Below are positions 1 through 7,221 of a DNA stretch of 9,051 nt, in pieces. Source of the DNA: an uncultured Bacteroidota bacterium. GTDB taxonomy: Bacteria; Bacteroidota; Bacteroidia; UKL13-3. The notes beneath the pieces are model-generated. The model worked only from the letters and a program-made list of their open reading frames with translations. It was not told the origin of the DNA and made no database searches. The stretch spans positions 1-9,051 of the forward strand of contig CAIVPY010000391.1 in NCBI GenBank assembly GCA_903907885.1. The letters are read 5' to 3'. Numbering within the stretch: the stretch's first letter is position 1; the number at the start of each line of letters is the position of its first letter. A program made the position numbers and the translations under genes.

Positions 1-515
1 GTTAAATCAGTTCCTTCAGGAGCTGTAATTAGGTTTTGGGTGGTCATAACTTCACTTACCTTGCGCCCTAAAGCTTTTTCGAATCGCAAATCTCTATTGG
101 TAAGGATGCCCACCAAAATTCCATTTTCGTTCACAATAGGAATACCGCCTATTTTATTTTCGCTCATAAGCTTGTGAGCGTCTTTTAAGGTGGCGTTTTC
201 GTGAAGCGTAACTGGGTCAAGTATCATTCCGCTTTCGCTTCTTTTTACACGTTTAACCTCGCTGGCCTGTCTGTCTATACTCATGTTTTTGTGCAGAATG
301 CCTATTCCACCCTCTTGTGCCAATGCAATGGCTAACCTAGACTCTGTAACTGTATCCATAGCTGCTGATAGCATGGGAATATTGATACGAATGTTTCGTG
401 TTAGTAAGGTTGATGTATTTACATCTCGCGGAAGGATTTCAGAAAAAGAAGGAAGGACTAATACGTCATCGTAAGTTAAGCCTTCACCAAAAAATTTGTT
501 ATTATCGTTTATCAT
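1..515 (-). CDS. guaB: IMP dehydrogenase, N-terminal part (3' end outside window)
   Basis: IMP dehydrogenase oxidises IMP to XMP with NAD+, the committed step of GMP synthesis, in the cytoplasm. The gene runs off the left edge. The visible 171 codons are about a third of the usual ~490-residue protein. Visible marks are the N-terminal GLTYDDVLVLP segment (residues 12-22), the first part of the TIM barrel with PMLSAAMDTVTE (47-58) and GGIGILHKNM (69-78), then entry into the CBS pair from about residue 98, with KIGGIPIV (121-128) and GILTNRDLRF (136-145) typical of the first CBS domain. The catalytic Cys loop lies beyond the window. The ATG at 513-515 gives the standard N-terminus (MINDNNKFFGEGLTYDD). 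It lies about 30 bases downstream of a good Bacteroides-type promoter. Family assignment is near certain; function follows from the family. Confidence 0.97.
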   Translation of the reverse strand, partial: MINDNNKFFGEGLTYDDVLVLPSFSEILPRDVNTSTLLTRNIRINIPMLSAAMDTVTESRLAIALAQEGGIGILHKNMSIDRQASEVKRVKRSESGMILDPVTLHENATLKDAHKLMSENKIGGIPIVNENGILVGILTNRDLRFEKALGRKVSEVMTTQNLITAPEGTDL

Positions 516-545
516 GGCAAATAATTGCTTCTATTATTTGCAGTG

Positions 546-575
546 CAAAAGTAACCGAAATTTGCAGACTACAAG
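546..575 (-). promoter_or_regulatory. Bacteroides-type promoter of guaB
   Basis: Read on the minus strand, TACTTTTG (546-553) matches the Bacteroidota -7 consensus TAnnTTTG exactly. CTTG (572-575) lies 18 bases upstream of it, in the place expected for the -33 TTG/TTTG box. Transcription would start near 539-540, leaving a leader of about 25 bases before the guaB ATG at 515. Such a short leader leaves no room for a riboswitch. This is a motif match only; the start site is inferred. Confidence 0.7.
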
Positions 576-692
576 ATTATTTGTAAAATCTGAAAAATAT
601 AATTTGTTCATTAATCAAAATTTAAATTCGATTTATCTTAGCTAAAATAACATTAATCTAAGCACTCAACGGGTTCTTTTATTTATTTTTAT

Positions 693-705
693 CGAAGTTG
701 CTTCG
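693..705. repeat. Small GC-containing hairpin in guaB/GT39 intergenic region
   Basis: CGAAG (693-697) and CTTCG (701-705) are perfect 5-base inverted arms around a TTG loop. A T-rich stretch (TGTGTTTTG) follows on the plus strand. It lies between two divergent genes, 61 bases before the glycosyltransferase start, so a terminator role is not expected. It could be an operator half-site pair or lie in the leader of the plus-strand gene. The arms are short and chance is possible. Confidence 0.35.
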
Positions 706-731
706 TGTGTTTTGTCGTCCTTATTTATTTA

Positions 732-752
732 GTAATAATCCATTATTATTAC
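732..752. repeat. 8-bp inverted repeat just upstream of the glycosyltransferase start
   Basis: GTAATAAT (732-739) and ATTATTAC (745-752) are perfect inverted arms separated by five bases. The right arm ends 13 bases before the GTG start at 766, where a ribosome or a repressor would have to bind. As RNA this would be a weak AT-rich hairpin that brings the start region close to a fold. As DNA it has the form of an operator. The local sequence is about 80-90% A+T, so chance is a real alternative. Confidence 0.4.
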
Positions 753-765
753 CATTTTTGTAAGC

Positions 766-2442
766 GTGATTAATAAAATACAATTTAAAGATTTGAACCT
801 TATTGGTTTGTCTATTATAACATTTATAAGTTATATAGCCGGCTTTTTTATAACACTTATTGATATAGATGCGACTCAGTATGCAGCTATTTCAAAAGAA
901 ATGGTGTTGAATGGAAGCCTATTAGAGGTGTTTTATAGAGGTAAGGATTATCTTGACAAACCACCTATGTTGTTCTGGACTACAGTCTTTTCGTTCAAAA
1001 TATTTGGAATTAATCAGTTTGCCTATCGTTTGCCCTCGTTTCTAATATCCTTGTTGGGTATTTATTCGGTTTATAGATTTTGTAGGATATTTTATACCCA
1101 ACAAATTGGGGTTTATGCGGTTTTGATAGTTGCCAATTGTCAGGCATTTTATTTAATGCACCACGATGTAAGAACAGATTGTATGCTAACTGGTTTTGTA
1201 ATGCTTTCGTTTTGGCAATTGGCAGTTTACATGAGCACAAAAAAATTGAAACATTTGTTTGTATTTTCGGTAGCAGTCGCTTTTGCAATGATGACTAAAG
1301 GACCCATAGGGCTAATGGTAATTGTTATTGCTTTTGGTTCTCAATTTATTATAACCCGAAACTGGCATTACATTTTCAACTGGCATTATTTGATATCAAT
1401 TGGAATAATTGCTTTGCTACTTTTGCCCATGAGCTGGGGTTTGTATCATCAGTTTGATTTGCATCCTGAAAAATTTGTATATGGTTTGCAAGGGCCATCA
1501 GGTTTAAGATTTTTTTACTGGACTCAGAGTTTTGGCAGGATAACAGGAGAGAGTAACTGGAATAATAATCCTGATACGTTTTTTTTGGTTCATAGTTTTT
1601 TATGGAGTTTTTTACCTTGGAGCTTGTTGTTTGTTCCAGCATTTGTTTGGGCAATTAAAGTTGCCTACCAAAATGCAAAAGACAAATTAAAAACGAATGA
1701 TTACATTAGCTTATGCGGTTTTGTTTTTGTTTTTGTTTTTATGTCCTTATCCAGCTATCAGCTGCCACACTATACTTTTGTTATTCATCCGCTGGCAGCT
1801 GTTATACTCGCCCGATATATCTATCACCTCAGAAACTCTAAGCACAACAGTGTGTTTTTAGGCATTATCAAATTCACACTTTTATTGTTAATTACCCTTG
1901 CAGTTTACCTTTCGTGTTATGCTTTTAAGCAACACATTGTGCTTTGTGTGTGTATTCTGTTGTCAACATGTATTGGTTTAATCTTTATTTTTAACAACAA
2001 AAAACTAATACCTATCAATAAGATTTTGTTTGCAGGAGCATTTGGAATTGCTTGTGTAAATCTAATACTGAATGCCAGTGTATATCCACAGATATTAAAA
2101 TATCAGGCTTACTCTGAGATTGCATTTGATATTAACCAAACTGACAAAAACCAACCTGGAAGTTTGGTAGTGTTTGATAAAGATTATTGGTGCTCGCTTG
2201 ATTTTTATTTGAATCATAAAATCTTGTTTTCAACCAATCAGAGCAATTTAGATTCAATATCGAAAAGTGAAAACACGTGGATACTTACTGACACCAGTCA
2301 TTATAACCAAATTAAAGGTTTGTATCATTTCAAAAGCACGAAGATTTACTACCATTTCCCAGTTTCTAATTTATCAATTGATTTTATTAATCCAGAAACT
2401 AGACCCATGACTTTGAGTCCATTTGTGGTTGCTAAGTTTTAA
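766..2442 (+). CDS. GT39 / ArnT-like membrane glycosyltransferase
   Basis: This is a 558-residue polytopic inner-membrane glycosyltransferase of the GT-C fold (GT39, related to ArnT and protein O-mannosyltransferases). Such enzymes use polyprenyl-phosphate sugars and glycosylate lipid or protein acceptors on the periplasmic side. After the first membrane helix (about 11-30) the first outer loop carries D33 and D35 in DIDATQYAAISKEM (33-46), the place of the family's catalytic acidic motif; the second acidic residue is replaced by Ala, as I recall from other Bacteroidota members. DYLDKPPMLFW (61-71), MTKGPIG (176-182) and the GRITGESNWNNNPD region (257-270) are further family marks. Many hydrophobic helices follow, then a soluble C-terminal tail from about residue 450. 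The GTG start at 766 is chosen because the first in-frame ATG is codon 46, which would remove helix 1 and the catalytic loop; a stop lies in frame at 733-735. The true substrate cannot be read. The gene is followed by a broken sulfatase-type gene. Confidence 0.9.
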   Translation: MINKIQFKDLNLIGLSIITFISYIAGFFITLIDIDATQYAAISKEMVLNGSLLEVFYRGKDYLDKPPMLFWTTVFSFKIFGINQFAYRLPSFLISLLGIYSVYRFCRIFYTQQIGVYAVLIVANCQAFYLMHHDVRTDCMLTGFVMLSFWQLAVYMSTKKLKHLFVFSVAVAFAMMTKGPIGLMVIVIAFGSQFIITRNWHYIFNWHYLISIGIIALLLLPMSWGLYHQFDLHPEKFVYGLQGPSGLRFFYWTQSFGRITGESNWNNNPDTFFLVHSFLWSFLPWSLLFVPAFVWAIKVAYQNAKDKLKTNDYISLCGFVFVFVFMSLSSYQLPHYTFVIHPLAAVILARYIYHLRNSKHNSVFLGIIKFTLLLLITLAVYLSCYAFKQHIVLCVCILLSTCIGLIFIFNNKKLIPINKILFAGAFGIACVNLILNASVYPQILKYQAYSEIAFDINQTDKNQPGSLVVFDKDYWCSLDFYLNHKILFSTNQSNLDSISKSENTWILTDTSHYNQIKGLYHFKSTKIYYHFPVSNLSIDFINPETRPMTLSPFVVAKF

Positions 2443-2526
2443 GTATTATTGGTATGACAATTGATTTATCTTCGACTGAATGGGGTAACGATATGGTTAA
2501 ATTGAGCCTATTCAAGGAAACAATAT

Positions 2527-2980
2527 GTTATAATTGTGGAAATAAAAACCCTATTACCAAAGCTCGCAAGGCAAATACGAAATTCCGCTTATTGTTTTTG
2601 ATGCCCGAGTGAAAAAGAATCTAGATAAACTTCCTGATACCCTTGCTACAGTGCAGCAATTGAGCATTATGCCAATGATACTTCAAGTAGCGAACTATAA
2701 ACAACCCTATTTTAGTTTTGGCAGTTATTCAACGGGCGAACATTTTGCTGTGCAACGACAAGATGGCTATTATCAATTCATTCAGTATCCTTATGTTTAC
2801 CATTTTGATGGGAGTAATGGATTAGGATTGTTTAATTTAAGTAAAGATAGTTTGATGAATAAAAACCTACTTACATCTAATTCGTATAAAAGCATTATTT
2901 CGCACATGGATACATTGGCTAAAAGTTTTATACAGCAATACAACAATGCACTCATAAAAAACACCATGCGCTCAGATTAG
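2527..2980 (+). pseudogene. Remnant of an LTA-synthase/sulfatase-superfamily enzyme (C-terminal end only)
   Basis: An open frame from 2546 to the stop at 2978-2980 encodes the C-terminal end of what I recognise as a Bacteroidota LTA-synthase-like sulfatase (alkaline phosphatase superfamily), a membrane enzyme normally over 600 residues that moves phospho-groups onto envelope acceptors. Marks in order: GKYEIPLIVFDARV, the QQLSIMPMILQVANYKQPYF segment (the family's Q-x-D-I-M-P-T-x-L), NYQ/YxxFDG-like YVYHFDGSNG, and the tail SFIQQYNNALIKN, very typical of the family C-terminus. Just upstream, in another frame (2527-2550), VIIVEIKT stands where the metal-binding VITADHT would be, so the Asp-His pair is gone and a frameshift separates it from the tail. 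Nothing recognisable is left of the N-terminal membrane part; the gene before it ends at 2442. A GTG at 2609 could start a 123-residue peptide but it would lack the active site. I read it as a relic of deletion plus frameshift. Confidence 0.7.
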
Positions 2981-3021
2981 AACTATTGCGTATTTTTTAT
3001 TTCATTAGGTGTTTTTTGATG

Positions 3022-3041
3022 TTAATTTTTATAAAAATTAA
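3022..3041. repeat. Perfect 20-base AT palindrome
   Basis: TTAATTTTTA followed directly by its reverse complement TAAAAATTAA forms an uninterrupted palindrome with no spacer. It sits 41 bases after the relic's stop codon and 59 bases before the ATG of the giant secreted protein. It could act as a weak terminator for upstream reading or as a protein-binding site for the downstream gene. All ten pairs are A-T in AT-rich DNA, so significance is moderate. Confidence 0.5.
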
Positions 3042-3070
3042 GTTTTAAGATAATATTTAGAAAACTATTA

Positions 3071-3086
3071 TTGACCTTTGGGTCAA
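3071..3086 (+). promoter_or_regulatory. Stem-loop with near-consensus -7 box before the T9SS protein gene
   Basis: TTGACC (3071-3076) and GGTCAA (3081-3086) are perfect 6-base arms around TTTG. The left arm and loop include GACCTTTG (3073-3080), which differs from the Bacteroidota -7 box TAnnTTTG at one base. No convincing -33 TTG is seen at the right distance. If it is the promoter, the leader would be about 15 bases and the palindrome could be an overlapping operator. Alternatively it is simply a leader hairpin 14 bases before the ATG at 3101. Confidence 0.35.
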
Positions 3087-3100
3087 CAAATACTACAGCT

Positions 3101-6100
3101 ATGAAAAACAAATACTATACACATTTTCAAAAGTATCTTTTCAAATTTGTCTTCATTTTAACATTATTGTTAAGTTTTTTCAACTCAAAAGCTTCAGGTA
3201 TGATTGGGGCTGAAATAAGCTACCAATGTTTGGGTAATGGAAATTACCAGATAACCATGAAAGTATATCGTGATTGTCAAGGAATAGGAATGTGTAAGTG
3301 TCCGGGTATGGCTGGTTGTTCAATTGCAAGTGGGGTTTCCATTAGCTCTGCAAACTCAAGTGTTTGTAATTTTACACCATTGAGTGTTGCAATGAATATT
3401 GACCCTTCGCCAACTGTAAGTGGATATGATGTGGTTCAACTTTGTAGGTCAGCCAAAACAATTTGTAGCAATTGCGGAACAAGAACTCCTGGTACACTTT
3501 ATCCAGGAATAGAAGTTTATACTTTTAGGGGCATCGTTAATTTAAATTCATTGCCAAGTAATTGTTGCAATGTGGTTGCCAGTTGGAGTGATTGTTGCCT
3601 CAATGCTGTTATAACAAATTTAAATAATCCATCTAGCCAGTCAATTTATGTAAGCACACCCATAAATAGGTGTTTAAGCACTTGTAACAACAGTCCTGTT
3701 CTTACTAACACCCCACCAATATTGGTATGTGCGGGCCAAGTATTTAACTATAATCCTGGAGCTATCGACCCAGATGGAGATTCATTAAGTTATAATTTGG
3801 GAGTACCTTTAGTAGCTGCCAATAGTCCTGCCGCTTTTAAGCCCCCTTATTCATCAAATTATCAATTTCCATACATGGGTAACAACCCCAATTTGCCCCC
3901 ACCCTTAGGACTTTCGGTGAATCACGTAACGGGTGATATTTGTTTTACTCCATCTGGAAATTTTGTTGTATTTTTTGTTATAGAAATAACTGAATGGAAA
4001 CGCGATATATATGGACAGTCATTTGAGATTGGAAAAACAAGTAGGGATTTGATATTTTATTCAGTTTCGACTTGCGATGCAAATAATCCCCCTAAAATAG
4101 TTACTTACAACGACAAAGGGCAGTTGGTGAACAATGCAGGAACCCTTGGAACAATGCCTGCAAGCTATGCCCCTCGAAACAATTGGTCTGTTTGTGCTAA
4201 TAAAGAACTCTGCTTTTTTGTTGAAGCCACAGATGATGTCCTATTTACAGATACAACCGACCTTAGCATAAGCGCTTTAGGCTCTATTGCTGATGCTTCA
4301 AAAGGGCGCTATTCAATTACGCCAGTGTATAGCAAACAAACGTATGACAACTCAGATGAACACATAGGGCAAATTAAGTTTGACAAATTGAAGTTTTGTT
4401 GGACTCCCAACAGTGCCGCATACCGACCTAGTAGAAGCCCCTATTATATTTCAGTTATAGCAAAAGACCGCTTATGTCCAATTCCAGGTCGTAGCATCAT
4501 TTCGTTTGCTATTACTGTAAACCAAACACCAGATGCGGTTATTAGCCTTGATGCTTTTAAATGCAATAACTATAGATTTAAATATACCTTAACTCCTCAA
4601 ACAGCCAATACGATTATTAATCATAACTATACCCGTTGGTATGTTGAAACAGAGCCTGGTTCGGGGGTATATACAAGCAAATCGCCTGATGTAAGCAATC
4701 CATATCTTATGAATACCACTTTTGCTAAAGGAGGCAAATACAATATATATCTTAGATTGGCATCTATTGCTCCACCCACTCCTGATGGCTGCCCTAACGA
4801 TAGCATACCATTTACTATAAATATTCCCGAATTTGTTAAGGCAATAGCACCAAATGCGTTTAATTGTTTTGGTAAACCCGTTAAAGTAACTGCTGGTGGT
4901 ATCTGGGGCACACCAGGAAACAACAGTTTTGAATATTTCAATATGCTTAATGGCAACCTTGTTTCAATAAGTCCTAATTCTAAAGATTCGGCATTTTTCA
5001 TTACCCCTAAAACAAATTCAATTTATAAAGTAGTTATTACCGAATCAAGTCAAGGTTGTACAGATACTGCCAGCTTTAATTTCAATAGATACCAATCGGC
5101 ACAAAACAGAGACACTGCTATTCATATCTCGTTGGTTGGAAGTAATGCACAGTGTGTAAATGCCAATTCGTTTACCTTTAGTAATGGTTCAAATCTTTCT
5201 AATGTGTATGGATATTATTGGAAGTCGGAGGATGGTTCTATTTCTAATGATATGCCAAGTGGAATAACAAAAACCTATAATAACCCTGGCATGCACAACC
5301 TAAGTTTACTTGCATTGAAAGACACACTCAATTGTTTAGTAGATAGTAATTATTTTTCAATCACCATTAACCCATTACCCAATACTTTAACTAGTAAAAC
5401 GGGCAATATTTATAAATGTCAAAACGATTCGGTGCTTGTATCTCCGCTTACTCTTAGCAACACAAACAACTATATTTGGTATTATAAAAACCCGAACCAA
5501 GTATTACAAGCATATCCTTTGAACCAAAGCAGTATCTTTATGAATGCGGTGGGGGCTTACTACCTTTTGGTGCAAGACCAAACGACCCAATGCAAAGACA
5601 GCTCTGCCGAAATTAACTTTATAGGTACACTTAAAGTTCCTGCCACCTTTAGCTTTAGTAAAACTGTAATATTATGCAACTACGAGCCTATTGTATTAAC
5701 TGCTCCAAACAACACAAGCTACCGATGGTTGAAAGATGGTATTGAAGTATCTAAAGCCCAATCCTACACCATAAATCAAGACGGATTATACTCACTTATT
5801 ACAGGTTCGGGTGTTTGTGCCGATACCAACTATTGGGCTCCACAGTGGTCAGTGGTTAAGGTGTCGAACAATGGCAACCGAAGCAGCTATTCTTATTGTG
5901 CCAATAGCAATGGTGCTTTAGTAACTATTAAACCTAATGCAGAAGCTTTATCTTATGATTGGATGTTGGGCAATCAAATCATAAAATCGGGATTAGAAAA
6001 TAGCATACAGATTAATGCTGGAAACAACATACTGAAAGTAGTAGCCACTAATATCTTGGGCTGTAAAGATTCTTTAAACATTGCATTGAGTACTTTAGAA

Positions 6101-7042
6101 ATGAAAACAACTCAATTGTCTATCATTGGCGATACCAATGCCTGCACAGGAAACATTACCAATATTAGCAATCCTGTTTTGATGGATGCTACCTATTATT
6201 TCCAAAAAGATGGTTTGCATTATGATTCGGTGTTTAATTATATCAACGTAACACAGTCGGGTAATTACAGACTTATTTTAAAAACACTCTCTTCGGGTTG
6301 TAGAGACACATCAAGAACGATACCTATAATGTTAAATACCTTTCCTATTCTTTCAAAATTTGTTATGGATACAATAACTTTTTGTGATGGAAGTATTGTT
6401 GATTTAAATGCAAATGGAACAGGAAGTGACTTTGTGTGGAAGTTAAATGGTAAGCAAATTCCAAAGTCTAGAAAGTCGAATATCAAAATTACAGTGCCCG
6501 GATTTTATACCGTAATTAATAGTAATGGAGTTTGCTCTGATTCGGCTTCAGTTGTTTTAACCTCAATTGCAAAGCCAACAAAGCCAATAATAACAGCCAT
6601 AGCCGATACACTATTTGCCTCATCTAATGGAAATAGGTATGTATGGTTTTTTAATGGTCAAGCCATCCCCAACGTAAATGATAGTAAATTCATTTCTCAA
6701 AACAGTGGTACTTTTCGTGTAATAGTTAATAATAGTTTAGGCTGTACCGATACCTCAGATGAGTATATTTTTATCAAATCAGGATTGCTTGAATTAACAA
6801 GCGATGCGATAAAACTCTTTCCAAACCCAACTAGCAATTCGGCTAAACTTGATTTGAACGCTATAGCAGTTTGGCAAATTTATATCAACGATATGAGTGG
6901 CAAAAACATTCGCAGCTATAAGGCTTTTAAAGGCAAAGAAGTAACCATTCAGAAAGAAGATATAAAAGCAGGTGAATACCTTCTGCAAATTAAAAACTTG
7001 GATACGAACAAATCATCCAGCACCAAGTTGATTTTTGATTAG
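3101..7042 (+). CDS. Giant secreted Ig-repeat protein with type IX sorting domain
   Basis: This gene encodes 1313 residues, exported and probably surface-attached or released by the type IX secretion system. Residues 1-31 are a signal peptide (basic start, hydrophobic core about 14-27, likely cut after SKA). The mature N-terminus IGAEISYQCLGNGNYQITMKVYRDC is a pattern known from large Bacteroidota adhesin-like proteins with gliding/T9SS tails; it is followed by a Cys-rich region (15 Cys before residue 205). Next come CAGQVFNYNPGAIDPDGDSLSY (C210, DPDGDSLSY 223-231) and a cadherin-like section ending near residue 305. The middle has PKD/Ig-like segments. From about 770 on there are at least six Ig-like repeats of ~75-90 residues, each opening with a Cys (near 773, 859, 933, 1015, 1095) and with a W or F core and a GxY and C-x-D-[ST] close; the sixth, from about 1171, lacks the opening Cys. 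Residues 1239-1313, starting LFPNPTSN and ending KLIFD, are a type A sorting domain. ATG 3101 is preferred over a TTG at 3071, which would put nine residues before the signal peptide. No enzyme motif is seen; the ligand is unknown. Confidence 0.92.
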   Translation: MKNKYYTHFQKYLFKFVFILTLLLSFFNSKASGMIGAEISYQCLGNGNYQITMKVYRDCQGIGMCKCPGMAGCSIASGVSISSANSSVCNFTPLSVAMNIDPSPTVSGYDVVQLCRSAKTICSNCGTRTPGTLYPGIEVYTFRGIVNLNSLPSNCCNVVASWSDCCLNAVITNLNNPSSQSIYVSTPINRCLSTCNNSPVLTNTPPILVCAGQVFNYNPGAIDPDGDSLSYNLGVPLVAANSPAAFKPPYSSNYQFPYMGNNPNLPPPLGLSVNHVTGDICFTPSGNFVVFFVIEITEWKRDIYGQSFEIGKTSRDLIFYSVSTCDANNPPKIVTYNDKGQLVNNAGTLGTMPASYAPRNNWSVCANKELCFFVEATDDVLFTDTTDLSISALGSIADASKGRYSITPVYSKQTYDNSDEHIGQIKFDKLKFCWTPNSAAYRPSRSPYYISVIAKDRLCPIPGRSIISFAITVNQTPDAVISLDAFKCNNYRFKYTLTPQTANTIINHNYTRWYVETEPGSGVYTSKSPDVSNPYLMNTTFAKGGKYNIYLRLASIAPPTPDGCPNDSIPFTINIPEFVKAIAPNAFNCFGKPVKVTAGGIWGTPGNNSFEYFNMLNGNLVSISPNSKDSAFFITPKTNSIYKVVITESSQGCTDTASFNFNRYQSAQNRDTAIHISLVGSNAQCVNANSFTFSNGSNLSNVYGYYWKSEDGSISNDMPSGITKTYNNPGMHNLSLLALKDTLNCLVDSNYFSITINPLPNTLTSKTGNIYKCQNDSVLVSPLTLSNTNNYIWYYKNPNQVLQAYPLNQSSIFMNAVGAYYLLVQDQTTQCKDSSAEINFIGTLKVPATFSFSKTVILCNYEPIVLTAPNNTSYRWLKDGIEVSKAQSYTINQDGLYSLITGSGVCADTNYWAPQWSVVKVSNNGNRSSYSYCANSNGALVTIKPNAEALSYDWMLGNQIIKSGLENSIQINAGNNILKVVATNILGCKDSLNIALSTLEMKTTQLSIIGDTNACTGNITNISNPVLMDATYYFQKDGLHYDSVFNYINVTQSGNYRLILKTLSSGCRDTSRTIPIMLNTFPILSKFVMDTITFCDGSIVDLNANGTGSDFVWKLNGKQIPKSRKSNIKITVPGFYTVINSNGVCSDSASVVLTSIAKPTKPIITAIADTLFASSNGNRYVWFFNGQAIPNVNDSKFISQNSGTFRVIVNNSLGCTDTSDEYIFIKSGLLELTSDAIKLFPNPTSNSAKLDLNAIAVWQIYINDMSGKNIRSYKAFKGKEVTIQKEDIKAGEYLLQIKNLDTNKSSSTKLIFD

Positions 7043-7065
7043 AAACTTGTTTTGCCCTTGACTTT

Positions 7066-7100
7066 TTGCAGGCAAGGATGCCTGCAAGAGCAAAAAAAAG
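7066..7100 (+). terminator. Strong stem-loop after the T9SS protein gene, nested in wider inverted repeats
   Basis: TTGCAGGCA (7066-7074) and TGCCTGCAA (7079-7087) are perfect 9-base arms around AGGA, 23 bases after the stop codon. This is the strongest hairpin in the window and a likely 3'-end signal for the preceding gene. It is not a textbook Rho-independent terminator, since an A-run (7092-7099), not a T-run, follows on the plus strand. Flanking TTTGCC (7051-7056) and GGCAAA (7105-7110) form an outer arm pair, with CTTT/AAAG between them, so the structure is nested over about 60 bases. Confidence 0.45.
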
Positions 7101-7163
7101 CATAGGCAAAGCCCTTTTGATGATTTATAAAATATTGATATATTGCGTTAAAGAATATGTTCA

Positions 7164-7195
7164 CCCTTTTATGGCACTTATATGTAAGTAAAGGG
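7164..7195 (+). repeat. Bulged hairpin upstream of the first GNAT gene
   Basis: CCCTTT (7164-7169) pairs with AAAGGG (7190-7195), and inside it ACTTA (7176-7180) pairs with TAAGT (7185-7189) around a TATG loop. Six bases (7170-7175) are left unpaired on the 5' side only. The result is 11 paired bases with a one-sided bulge, ending 26 bases before the ATG at 7222. It could be a leader structure, or a boundary element of the small gene that follows. No known site family was recognised. Confidence 0.45.
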
Positions 7196-7221
7196 CAATT
7201 TTAATAAAAAGCTATTTGGAT

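Noticed and set aside
283..586. Plus-strand open frames of about 60 codons over the guaB region
   Set aside because: They are antisense shadows of the clear guaB coding frame and have no protein-like features.
598..606. Plus-strand promoter TATAATTTG for the glycosyltransferase
   Set aside because: The spacing between TA and TTTG is one base too long, the upstream TTTG (580-583) is only 14 bases away, and it would give a 150-base leader; too weak to list.
4627..5001. Minus-strand open frame of 124 codons inside the T9SS protein gene
   Set aside because: It lies antisense to a well-supported coding region with Ig-like repeats and shows no family motif or promoter.
7066..7100. Classical Rho-independent terminator on either strand
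   Set aside because: The 9-bp stem is good, but the plus strand is followed by an A-run and the minus strand by AAAAAG, so there is no U-tract after the hairpin; kept as a putative 3'-end signal only.
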